From Pelagibius litoralis (GTDB lineage Bacteria; Pseudomonadota; Alphaproteobacteria; Kiloniellales; Kiloniellaceae): 64,000 nt of DNA. The DNA is taken from assembly GCF_011683915.1 (NCBI RefSeq), contig NZ_JAAQPH010000018.1, forward strand, positions 51,753 through 115,752, written 5' to 3'. Positions 57,985 to 64,000 of the stretch are shown here, one piece after another (within the stretch, counting starts at the first letter, position 1; every line of letters begins with the position of its first letter). The position numbers and the translations under genes are program-made. The notes below the pieces were generated by a model that was not told where the DNA came from, did not search any database, and saw nothing but the letters and a program-made list of their open reading frames with translations.

Positions 57985-58088
57985 GTTTTCGACTTACGTC
58001 GAAGCGGTTCCAGCCCGCACCTCCTCCCGGCCACCCATAGGATACTGACATTGGGTGGCCGGGAGGAGGTGCGGGCCGGAGCCGTCTA
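57985..58088. repeat. dispersed repeat family B, copy 3
   Basis: Left flank TTTTCGACTTACGTCGAAGC, left arm CCCGCACCTCCTCCCGGCCA, right arm TGGCCGGGAGGAGGTGCGGG, and centre ATAGGATACTGACATTGGG. Orientation is opposite to copy 2, judged by the position of the CGTCGAAGCGGTTC segment. Fills the gap between convergent RidA and GFA genes. Confidence 0.88.
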
Positions 58089-58117
58089 AACCGGAAAGAG
58101 TCCAACCGCGCCGCGCC

Positions 58118-58552
58118 TTAATTCGGATCCGCCGGGGGCGCATAGAGGGCAAAGACTTCGGCGCCGGTCATGTTCTGGGTCTGGTTGGCGAAGTCGTAGA
58201 AAGCCGGCTTTTCGTCGATGAAGATCTGGCTTTTCAGCGTCAGGCTGTCCTGGCCGTCCAGAATGCCGGCGTAGATGACATAGCTGTCCGCTTCCACGAT
58301 CCGGTAGTAGAGATTGCTGCCGCAGGTCTTGCAGAAGCCCCGCTCGGCCCAGTCGGAGGAGCGATAGGCGGTCACATTCTCCCGGCCCTCGATCTCGATG
58401 TCCTGGCCGACATCGAGCGCCATGGCCGGCCCGCCACTCCAGCGCCGGCACATGCCGCAGTGGCACACGCCCGCATCCTTGTGTTCGCCGGTCACCGTGA
58501 TCTTCACCGCGCCGCAAAGGCAGTGACCGGTCATCTTGCTGTCGTCGGACAT
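58118..58552 (-). CDS. GFA-family (glutathione-dependent formaldehyde-activating enzyme-like) protein
   Basis: 144 residues. Seen: zinc cysteines in GHCLCGAVKITVTG, VCHCGMCRRWSGGPAMAL, and RGFCKTCGSNLYYRI. These C-x-C, C-x-C-x2-C and C-x2-C sets are the GFA/CENP-V fold signature. Known: family members bind zinc and possibly glutathione adducts; true formaldehyde activation is established for few. A second, distinct GFA gene lies at 63.3 kb. Convergent with RidA; divergent from the ArsR operon. Confidence 0.94.
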   Translation of the reverse strand: MSDDSKMTGHCLCGAVKITVTGEHKDAGVCHCGMCRRWSGGPAMALDVGQDIEIEGRENVTAYRSSDWAERGFCKTCGSNLYYRIVEADSYVIYAGILDGQDSLTLKSQIFIDEKPAFYDFANQTQNMTGAEVFALYAPPADPN

Positions 58553-58654
58553 GGTCTGCTTCCTCGCTGTCTGTGAAACCGCTTCAAGAATAGCAGCATT
58601 TCCATCCGGCCTTCTTGATCCCTGTCAAAGAGAGCCGAAACAAGGCACTGGCCG

Positions 58655-58698
58655 TTGACAGTCTGTCGTTTATATTTTATCTTTTAGTAAATTAACTA
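58655..58698 (+). promoter_or_regulatory. promoter and candidate operator of the ArsR-AHSA1-DHFR operon
   Basis: Consensus TTGACA (58655-58660), 17 bases, then TATCTT (58678-58683). Directly downstream TAGTAAATTAACTA (58685-58698) has four-base inverted arms TAGT/ACTA and would overlap the start of transcription, a sensible site for autorepression by the ArsR protein. The region is sharply AT-rich. Confidence 0.6.
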
Positions 58699-58712
58699 GA
58701 TGGTTTTGTTTT

Positions 58713-59096
58713 ATGACGACCAACCAACTCGACAGGACGCTCTCGGCACTGGCGGACCCAACGCGCAGGGCGATTCTCGCCCAACTGACATCGGGCGAAA
58801 GAACCGTCACCGAGCTGGCGGAACCCTTCGAGATGACGATGCCGGCCGTCACCAAGCACATCAAGGTTCTGGAAAAAGCCGGGCTCGTCGAGCGGAGCAG
58901 GGATGCTCAGAAGCGGCCGTGCCGGCTGCGGGCGGCGCCGCTCAAAGAGGTTTCCGACTGGATTGAGGAATACCGGCAATCCTGGGAAGAGAGCCTGGAT
59001 CGCTTGGGCGGTTACCTGCAGGAACTTCAATCGACGGGAAGAGGGCATGGCAGAAAAGAGCATATCGGTAGCCGCAAAAACAAACGCCGCAAATGA
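58713..59096 (+). CDS. ArsR-family transcriptional regulator
   Basis: 127 residues. Seen: LDRTLSALADPTRRAILAQL, TVTELAEPFEMTMPAVTKHI then KVLEKAGLVERSRDAQKRPC (winged HTH), and the C-terminal WIEEYRQSWEESLDRLGGYL helix. This is the subgroup that precedes AHSA1/SRPBCC genes and lacks the metal-site cysteines of ArsR/SmtB sensors. Its last 50 bases overlap the AHSA1 gene. Confidence 0.95.
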   Translation: MTTNQLDRTLSALADPTRRAILAQLTSGERTVTELAEPFEMTMPAVTKHIKVLEKAGLVERSRDAQKRPCRLRAAPLKEVSDWIEEYRQSWEESLDRLGGYLQELQSTGRGHGRKEHIGSRKNKRRK

Positions 59097-59538
59097 ACTG
59101 GTATTTACGCGCACCTACGATGCGCCCTGCGCGCTTGTGTTTGCCGCCTGGACCGACCCGCAGCACATCGGCAGATGGTGGGGTCCCGAAGGCTTCACCA
59201 CCACGACGCATGCGATGGAAGTCAAGCTGGGCGGTGTCTGGGACTACGTTATGCACGGCCCGGACGGCACGGATTACCCGGGCAGGAGCGTCTATACCGA
59301 AATTGAAAAACCCGAACGCCTGGCTTTTTCCAATGTCGGCGGAAAGGCGGATGATCCGCACCTCACCTGTGAAATGTCCATCCTCTTTGAGGAAGCTCAG
59401 GGGAAGACGAAGCTTACCCTACGCATGCTCTTCCCCTCGGCGGAGGCCGCTGAACACGCCAGGGAACTCGGCGCCGAAGTCGGCGGAACCGAGAGCCTCG
59501 AACGTTTGGCCAAGGTCCTGCGCGAAGCGACTGACTGA
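59047..59538 (+). CDS. SRPBCC / AHSA1-domain protein
   Basis: 163 residues. Seen: ELVFTRTYDAPCALVFAAWT, HIGRWWGPEGFTTTTHAMEV, GGVWDYVMHGPDGTDYPGRS, and TLRMLFPSAEAAEHARELG. The helix-grip (START-like) AHSA1 pattern implies a hydrophobic ligand pocket. Known: often co-transcribed with ArsR-type repressors; ligand unknown. GGAAGAGGGC precedes the ATG inside the ArsR gene; the 50-base overlap couples their translation. Confidence 0.94.
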   Translation: MAEKSISVAAKTNAANELVFTRTYDAPCALVFAAWTDPQHIGRWWGPEGFTTTTHAMEVKLGGVWDYVMHGPDGTDYPGRSVYTEIEKPERLAFSNVGGKADDPHLTCEMSILFEEAQGKTKLTLRMLFPSAEAAEHARELGAEVGGTESLERLAKVLREATD

Positions 59539-59607
59539 GCTGGCCGGTTTAGGCCTTTCACAAACAGGCGATACGGCCGCGAGAAGGTCTTGAGCAGGGA
59601 GAATTTC

Positions 59608-60219
59608 ATGACAAGAGAACTCGCCATTCTGACGTTCCAGACTCTCGACGGCGTCATGCAGTCGCCCAAACTGCCGGAGGAAGATCCTTCGGGCGGATTC
59701 AGACATGGCGGCTGGGCGGACCCGCATTGGGACGGCGTGATGGAACAGGTCGGCAAAGAGGCTATGGCCGCGCCCTACGACCTTCTGCTCGGCCGAAAAA
59801 CCTACGCGCTGTTCGCGCCTCATTTCTCCGCTGCCGGTGATGAAAACCCGATGAACAGCGCAAGGAAGTATGTCGCGACCTCAACCCTGACCAGGCTCGA
59901 CTGGAACAATTCCGTGGCCCTGACAGGCGATATCGCCAAGGCGGTTTCCGGTCTCAAGAACCAGGAGGGTCCATTGCTGCAGGTCCACGGAAGTTGGCAG
60001 TTGATTCAGACCCTGCTGGTCCATGATCTGATCGACGAATTCAGACTCTGGACGTTTCCCGTGATCGTTGGCCCGGGGAAACGGTTGTTCGGCGAGGGCG
60101 CGATCCCGAAGAACCTGACGCTTCTGAAAGCGGATACCACCGCGACGGGGGCGACGATGAGTATCTATCGGCGGGGCGTGTCTACCGGCGGAACGGCGGG
60201 GTCTGACGCGGCAGGCTGA
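59608..60219 (+). CDS. dihydrofolate reductase-family (RibD C-terminal domain) protein
   Basis: 203 residues. Seen: ELAILTFQTLDGVMQSPKLP, DLLLGRKTYALFAPHFSAAG, YVATSTLTRLDWNNSVAL, LQVHGSWQLIQTLLVHDLID, and TFPVIVGPGKRLFGEG. This is the RibD_C/DHFR-like pattern common beside ArsR-AHSA1 pairs. Known: NADPH-binding fold, substrate unknown. The start follows AGGGAG; an upstream TTG is less likely. Third gene of the ArsR operon. Confidence 0.93.
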   Translation: MTRELAILTFQTLDGVMQSPKLPEEDPSGGFRHGGWADPHWDGVMEQVGKEAMAAPYDLLLGRKTYALFAPHFSAAGDENPMNSARKYVATSTLTRLDWNNSVALTGDIAKAVSGLKNQEGPLLQVHGSWQLIQTLLVHDLIDEFRLWTFPVIVGPGKRLFGEGAIPKNLTLLKADTTATGATMSIYRRGVSTGGTAGSDAAG

Positions 60220-60349
60220 AACGCCGTCTGTCGCCTGGCGATAGCGATGAGTGGGTATTGCTGCACCCCTGTATAAGCCTGTGGTTGCGCACCCGTTATT
60301 CAGGTGGTGTCGGGCGTTGACTGCCTTTGCGGAAACATCGTTGACAAGG

Positions 60350-60808
60350 ATGAAAAGGAACCGGCAGAAGCATGATCCCATGCTCAAGAGCCTCAAATTT
60401 TTCGCCCCTGTGCTGATTCCCTCCTGGCGGTTCTTTGACACCATTGCGGCTTCCCCCCGCATCGAATTCGCCCTTCTTGGCGCGGCGGATGAAACTGCCG
60501 CCGACTGGCAGGAGTTCCGCCCCCGTCCTCAAAACCTGTCGTTTGGCACAGTTCTGCGCCGTCTTTTCTGGAACCCCAACTGGAACGACACGCTTTTCCT
60601 CACCAGCTGCGCCGAACGCCTGCTTGAAAATCCGACCGAGCACAGCGTCACCGAAATCAGCACCCGCATCGCGGCCAGCCTGAACCCGGCCGAGGGTGAT
60701 GAGTTCTTCCAGTTCCGGCTGGTCCTCATCAGCCGCGCGGGCGACGACTTGCAAAAAGAAGTCGCCTATATCTCACCACGTCAACTCATGACCCGCCCCG
60801 GCGCCTGA
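60350..60808 (+). CDS. unrecognised protein encoded with an HTTM-like membrane protein
   Basis: About 152 residues; a start at the ATG 30 bases further in (MLKSLKFFAPVLIPSWRFFD) is equally plausible. Seen: one hydrophobic/aromatic N-terminal segment, then ASPRIEFALLGAADETAADW, NLSFGTVLRRLFWNPNWNDT, CAERLLENPTEHSVTEISTR, and FRLVLISRAGDDLQKEVAYI. It reads as a compact soluble domain that may lie on the membrane. Function unknown. It ends six bases before the downstream membrane protein gene, so the pair is co-translated and likely acts together. Confidence 0.75.
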   Translation: MKRNRQKHDPMLKSLKFFAPVLIPSWRFFDTIAASPRIEFALLGAADETAADWQEFRPRPQNLSFGTVLRRLFWNPNWNDTLFLTSCAERLLENPTEHSVTEISTRIAASLNPAEGDEFFQFRLVLISRAGDDLQKEVAYISPRQLMTRPGA

Positions 60809-60814
60809 CCCGCC

Positions 60815-61510
60815 ATGGACTTCGATAGCGCCCAGCGCCTGACCGAAATTCTCCTGGCGCTCGCTTTCCTGCAGCAAAGCCTTGAGCACCTGAGTGCGGC
60901 AAGGGACGAGCAGCGCCTCTTTGCGCTCCGCATCGTTCTCTCTCTGCTCCTTCTGTTTGGGGTGCAAAGCCAATGGGCGACAGTGGGTCTCGTGATCCTG
61001 AGCCTGCCCATCCTGCATCGCTTCCAGGGCCCCTATAACGGCGGCAGCGACCGCATGGGTCTGCTGATCCTGATTTGCCTTTGCCTGAGCCATTTCGCCC
61101 CGAATCAAAGCTGGAAAGACATCGCCCTTGGTTACCTCGCCCTGCAGCTGGTGCTGTCGTATCTGATCTCCGGCTGGGTCAAGATCGTCAATCCGGACTG
61201 GCGCAGCGGCCGCGCGCTCAGCGATGTCTTTCAGTTCTCCGCCTACCCCGTGAGCGAGAATCTCAGATCGATCGCCAGGCAACCGCGCCTTGTCCTTGCG
61301 GCGTCCTGGGCGGTCATGCTTTTCGAAATCGCTTTCCCCGCGACCTTGCTGCACCCTGTTACCCTCATCGCGGGCCTCAGCGTTGCGGGCCTGTTTCACC
61401 TTGCCAACGCGGTCCTCTTCGGCCTAAACCGTTTCTTCTGGGTCTGGCTTGCGGCCTATCCCTCGATCCTTTGGCTTCAGCACCGTGTATTTGCCTCGAT
61501 CCAGTTTTGA
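60815..61510 (+). CDS. HTTM-like integral membrane protein
   Basis: 231 residues with about six membrane helices. Seen: QRLTEILLALAFLQQSLEHL, a helical hairpin, the loop LISGWVKIVNPDWRSGRALS (~120-139) that resembles the HTTM/VKGC-like 'aGxxKl..p.W..G.al' segment, FEIAFPATLLHPVTLIAGLS, and LFHLANAVLFGLNRFFWVWL. Known: HTTM proteins are horizontally spread relatives of vitamin-K gamma-carboxylase; most bacterial ones are uncharacterised. Assignment is by pattern only. Confidence 0.7.
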   Translation: MDFDSAQRLTEILLALAFLQQSLEHLSAARDEQRLFALRIVLSLLLLFGVQSQWATVGLVILSLPILHRFQGPYNGGSDRMGLLILICLCLSHFAPNQSWKDIALGYLALQLVLSYLISGWVKIVNPDWRSGRALSDVFQFSAYPVSENLRSIARQPRLVLAASWAVMLFEIAFPATLLHPVTLIAGLSVAGLFHLANAVLFGLNRFFWVWLAAYPSILWLQHRVFASIQF

Positions 61511-61749
61511 AGCCGACAACCGGGTGCCGGGTTTGCGGGTGTTGATGAACCTCGCCGCGGTAACCGCGAACCATGCGGGAGCAGATGAGTCTCTTCTATG
61601 CCTTTTTTTAAGAGACATAGAGGCCGGCTATGCGCAATCTTTAACGTTTCGTTAACCACCACTTGCGTAAGCAGGCGGCACCCGCCGTATTTAACAACAT
61701 TCTAGATCGATCCCCTTTTTCTCTCGGGGGCAGACACAAGGAAAAAACG

Positions 61750-62115
61750 ATGACAGTGACGAAGACGCAGCTTGCCGATGCCTATGCCGCAGCCCTGACC
61801 AAGGCGCTCGGCGATGACTGGGGAACGACCTTCAGCCGCCGCGACGCGGGCAAGCTCCTCGATGCCCTCTGGCCGGTCATGTCCGACCTTGCGCTGAAAG
61901 ACACCAGCAAGACGACACCGGGCAGCGTGCCGATGGGCAATCTCGGCCGTCTGAAGATGCGCTACAAAGCGGCCACCAAGGCGCGCAAGGGCACCAACCC
62001 TTTCACCGGTGAGCCGGCCACCTTCAAGGCCAAGCCCGCGACCCTGACGCCGCGCTTCACCGCCGGCAAGGTGCTGAAGGACCAGGCCGCCAAGCATTCC
62101 AGGAAGCTGAAGTAA
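61750..62115 (+). CDS. divergent HU-family DNA-binding protein
   Basis: 121 residues. Seen: N-terminal helical part (TKTQLADAYAAALTKALGDD), then NLGRLKMRYKAATKARKGTN, NPFTGEPATFKAKPATLTPR, and FTAGKVLKDQ. The RxGRNPxTG-type arm and the FxAGKxLKD end are those of HU/IHF C-terminal halves, although the protein is longer than HU (~90) and the N-terminus is atypical. Strong AAGGAA ribosome-binding site. Likely nucleoid-associated. Monocistronic, followed by a terminator. Confidence 0.82.
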   Translation: MTVTKTQLADAYAAALTKALGDDWGTTFSRRDAGKLLDALWPVMSDLALKDTSKTTPGSVPMGNLGRLKMRYKAATKARKGTNPFTGEPATFKAKPATLTPRFTAGKVLKDQAAKHSRKLK

Positions 62116-62150
62116 ACTTCTGAAGGCCCATGATGGGCTCCTTAAGAAAA

Positions 62151-62178
62151 AGGCCCCTGCCGTCGGCGGGGGCCTTTG
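62151..62178 (+). terminator. intrinsic terminator after HU-like gene
   Basis: AGGCCCCTGCCG and CGGGGGCCTTT form a stable stem after an AAGAAAAAGG tract, with a short T-run (CCTTTGTCG). Orientation fits the HU-like gene. Confidence 0.75.
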
Positions 62179-62321
62179 TCGTTGCGGCTGATGGCGGGAG
62201 AGCTTCCTGCCTTTCGGTATGCGATGGAAGCGGTTATTCGTAGTAACCTGGCTCCTCTGGGTAACCTGACTCCGCAGCATAACCCGACCACAGCGCAACC
62301 CGTCCGAGGGTACCCCTGCCA

Positions 62322-63212
62322 ATGTCCAATCCCGCTTCTCCGCTGGCCGGATGGCTCGCCGCTTTCGGTGTCGTCGTCATCTGGTCCGGCTGGGTCGTGG
62401 TGTCCAGGCTCGGCGTCGTCCAGACACTGACCATCCACGACATGATGGCGTTGCGCTTCGCCGTCGCCACCGTCGCCGTGGCGCCCTTCGTGTGGCGCCA
62501 CTGGCCGCGAAAGCTGCGCTGGTGGCAGGTCGCGGTGATCGCCTGCGGCCAGGGCGTGCCCTATTTGGGGTTCGCTTTCGGCGGCCTGCAGTTCGCGCCG
62601 GCCTCTCACGCCGGCATCATGATGAACGGCACTCTGCCGGTCTTCGCCGCCGGTCTCGGCTGGCTGTGGTTGAAGGACCGGCCGGACCGCTGGCGGGTAA
62701 CCGGTATGGCGGTGATACTGGTTGGCTGCGGCCTGATTGGTTGGGACCGGGACTCCGGTGGGGTCGCGCCCGATGCCTGGATCGGCCATCTCATGTTCCT
62801 GGCGGCGGCGCTGTTCGTTGCCGTCAACCTGATCGGCACCAAGGCCTGGCAGCTGACGCCCATGCAGGCGATGGTCTGTATTCCGACCATCAACCTGCTG
62901 TGGTTCGGCCCGCTCTATCTGGCCTTCCTGCCAAAGGCGGTCAATCAGGCGCCCTGGTCGGAAATCCTGCTGCAGGGCGCCTATCAGGGCCTCGGCCCCA
63001 GTGTGGCGGCGGTGTTGCTCTTTACCACCGCGATCCGTTCCATCGGAACCGCCTCGACCGCCGCGATGCTGGCGATGGTGCCCGGTATGGCTGCCCTGCT
63101 GGCCATTCCGGTGCTGGGCGAGTGGCCGAGCGCGCTCGCCTGGGCGGGGCTGGTCTTCGCCACCGGCGGCATCCTGCTGGCCGCCGGCTGGCAGCCCGCC
63201 AAAGGCCGGTGA
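62322..63212 (+). CDS. DMT-superfamily (EamA) transporter
   Basis: 296 residues, ten membrane helices. Seen: GWLAAFGVVVIWSGWVVVSR, MMALRFAVATVAVAPFVW, PYLGFAFGGLQFAPASHAGI in the first EamA repeat, and AAALFVAVNLIGTKAW plus AIRSIGTASTAAMLAMVPGM in the second, ending ILLAAGWQPAKGR. Not closely similar to the DMT gene at 23.2 kb, so not a recent duplicate. Substrate unknown. Confidence 0.9.
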   Translation: MSNPASPLAGWLAAFGVVVIWSGWVVVSRLGVVQTLTIHDMMALRFAVATVAVAPFVWRHWPRKLRWWQVAVIACGQGVPYLGFAFGGLQFAPASHAGIMMNGTLPVFAAGLGWLWLKDRPDRWRVTGMAVILVGCGLIGWDRDSGGVAPDAWIGHLMFLAAALFVAVNLIGTKAWQLTPMQAMVCIPTINLLWFGPLYLAFLPKAVNQAPWSEILLQGAYQGLGPSVAAVLLFTTAIRSIGTASTAAMLAMVPGMAALLAIPVLGEWPSALAWAGLVFATGGILLAAGWQPAKGR

Positions 63213-63264
63213 AGGGCGACGGCAAAAGCGGACATCGGTCACAGCTTCGCACGGTTCCTGCGCC

Positions 63265-63657
63265 CTACTCCTCAAAGCGATCCGTGGCGTCACGATCGCG
63301 GTCGTATCGTCTCGTGAGCGGAAACGGCGGCAACCACGACTCGCGGCGGACGGTCCAGAGTTCGTAGCTTGGCACCAGTTGGTCGGGGGCATCCAGGGAT
63401 CCCAGGTTCACTTCGATTTCGTCTGCGCTGCGGGCGAAAATGGACGAGCCGCAGCGGGGACAGAAAAACCGCCCGGCGTAGTCGCGTGTTTCGCCATCGA
63501 TGGTCACCGCATCCTGAGGGAACACCGCGGAAGCGTGAAAAAGCGCGCCATGATGCTTGCGGCAGTCGAGACAGTGACAAAGGCCGACCCGGTAGGGGCG
63601 CCCCGACGCCACAATCCGGACGTTGCCGCAGAGGCAACCGCCGGTGAATCGGTCCAT
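63265..63657 (-). CDS. GFA-family protein
   Basis: 130 residues. Seen: GGCLCGNVRIVASGRPYRVG, LCHCLDCRKHHGALFHASAV, and RFFCPRCGSSIFARSADEIE, the GFA zinc-ligand set, plus VNLGSLDAPDQLVPSYELWT typical of the branch with a C-terminal EhExW. Distinct in sequence from the GFA gene at 58.1 kb. Function unknown. Confidence 0.94.
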   Translation of the reverse strand: MDRFTGGCLCGNVRIVASGRPYRVGLCHCLDCRKHHGALFHASAVFPQDAVTIDGETRDYAGRFFCPRCGSSIFARSADEIEVNLGSLDAPDQLVPSYELWTVRRESWLPPFPLTRRYDRDRDATDRFEE

Positions 63658-63736
63658 GCTGCGTCTCCTCCAAAATCAAGCGGTCGGCATGGTTACAACG
63701 AACGGCACGGCCGTTGCAATTGCCCGCCGCGGGCTC

Positions 63737-63877
63737 CTAGATCGGATCATGTTTTGACGGAACCACTTCGTGGTTGCGCCAAAACATGTGAATCCGATCG
63801 CCATCAAACAGTTAGAGCAGATTCACCCGGTCGATGGATCGCCTCCGGCGATTCCATCCGACCGGGATCTGCTCTAG
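63737..63877 (-). repeat. dispersed repeat family A, copy 4 (complete, inverted, 141 bp)
   Basis: Reverse orientation: CTAGATCGGATCATGTTTTG ... CCGACCGGGATCTGCTCTAG. Same length as copy 3, CTAG at both ends. The inner loop is CACGAAGTG, as in copies 1 and 2. The insertion sequence at the right edge begins immediately after its terminal CTAG. Confidence 0.95.
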
Positions 63878-64000
63878 GGTCTGTACCCAATTAGGGGATT
63901 CCAGTTGAGTTGGATTTGTGATTCAAGTTTCCAAGGATAGGAGGCTTGAATGGCAAGGCAGCTGTTTTGGTTGAGTGAGGAGGAATGGGCGCGCATTGAG
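63878..64000 (+). mobile_element. left end of an IS5-group insertion sequence (runs off the right edge)
   Basis: GGTCTGTACCCAATTAGGGG looks like the terminal inverted repeat of IS427/IS1031-type (IS5-family) elements, followed about 50 bases later by the transposase start. The element directly abuts the CTAG end of repeat A4, and IS5-family elements prefer TA-containing YTAR-like targets. The right end and target duplication are outside the window. Confidence 0.72.
63950..64000 (+). CDS. IS5-family transposase, N-terminal 17 residues only
   Basis: Starts MARQLFWLSEEEWARIE and leaves the window. The xxFWLSxxxWxxIE opening is that of IS427/IS1031-group transposases (first ORF of a frameshifted pair in many relatives). 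AGGAGG lies seven bases before the ATG. Only the start can be judged; the catalytic domain is not visible. Confidence 0.75.
   Translation, partial: MARQLFWLSEEEWARIE

Noticed and set aside
61560..61640. GTCTCTT...AAGAGAC hairpin with T-run upstream of the HU-like gene
   Set aside because: The T-run is in the loop, not after the stem, so an intrinsic terminator is not supported; too weak to call regulatory.

Overview
The window is high-GC, alphaproteobacterial chromosome, most likely from a Rhodospirillales-type, possibly marine, organism. The reasons are the classical alpha order tsaD / hemC-hemD-mitofilin-like-hemY, an RpoH-type sigma factor and CarD, a SUV3-like helicase, HtpG, a 7Fe ferredoxin, and a protein closely resembling the DMSP demethylase DmdA. 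The genus is not identified. About 75 protein genes (a few partial or broken) and two tRNAs (Thr-CGU, Arg-CCU) are supported. Most of the window is ordinary core genome with short intergenic gaps.

Layout. 1-5.7 kb: tsaD (cut by the left edge), hemC, hemD, a mitofilin-like membrane protein that carries an N-terminal HTH-like segment, and hemY. 5.8-10.4 kb: an accessory stretch with visibly lower GC, holding tRNA-Thr, an HxlR regulator divergent from a cysteine-synthase-like enzyme, a hemolysin-III membrane protein with a perfect 19-bp palindrome upstream, and a compact three-gene cassette (TIGR04255-family protein plus two unrecognised proteins). 10.4-22.4 kb: a lipoprotein with a possible papain-like Cys-His-Asp set, the DmdA-like protein, DUF1330, TauE/SafE, an SDR, BI-1, the YbbP-YbbA/TesA divergon, a FIST protein and an aldo-keto reductase. 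22.5-34 kb: ThpR, DMT transporter, fructosamine kinase, LMW phosphatase, sirtuin, uracil-DNA glycosylase, a Cys-cluster regulator divergent from a Rieske protein over a paired palindromic operator, minimal metalloprotease, pterin dehydratase, SDR, VOC, GT25, DUF423 and tRNA-Arg. 34-46 kb: prolyl aminopeptidase, SNase, M48 protease, adenylate cyclase, rpoH, a metallophosphoesterase homologue that has lost its metal ligands, carD, fdxA, TerB, DUF938 and an FAD oxidase. 46-64 kb: secreted orphans, a deletion scar joining two gene remnants, Hsp15, SUV3-like helicase, pcm, htpG (with a candidate sigma-32 promoter), GrpB, DUF1223, transglutaminase, phosphatase, RidA, an ArsR-AHSA1-DHFR operon, an HTTM-like pair, a divergent HU protein, two GFA proteins, and the left end of an IS5-group insertion sequence at the right edge.

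Dispersed repeats are a major theme. Family A (four copies) is a 141-bp double hairpin bounded by CTAG whose terminal CTAG/TAG supplies the stop codon of three neighbouring genes. Family B (three copies plus a fragment), family E (two copies), and single copies of families C and D are large imperfect palindromes in intergenic gaps. The best candidates for undescribed biology are the three-gene TIGR04255 cassette, the Fe-S-type regulator/Rieske divergon, and the ligand-less phosphatase beside rpoH.
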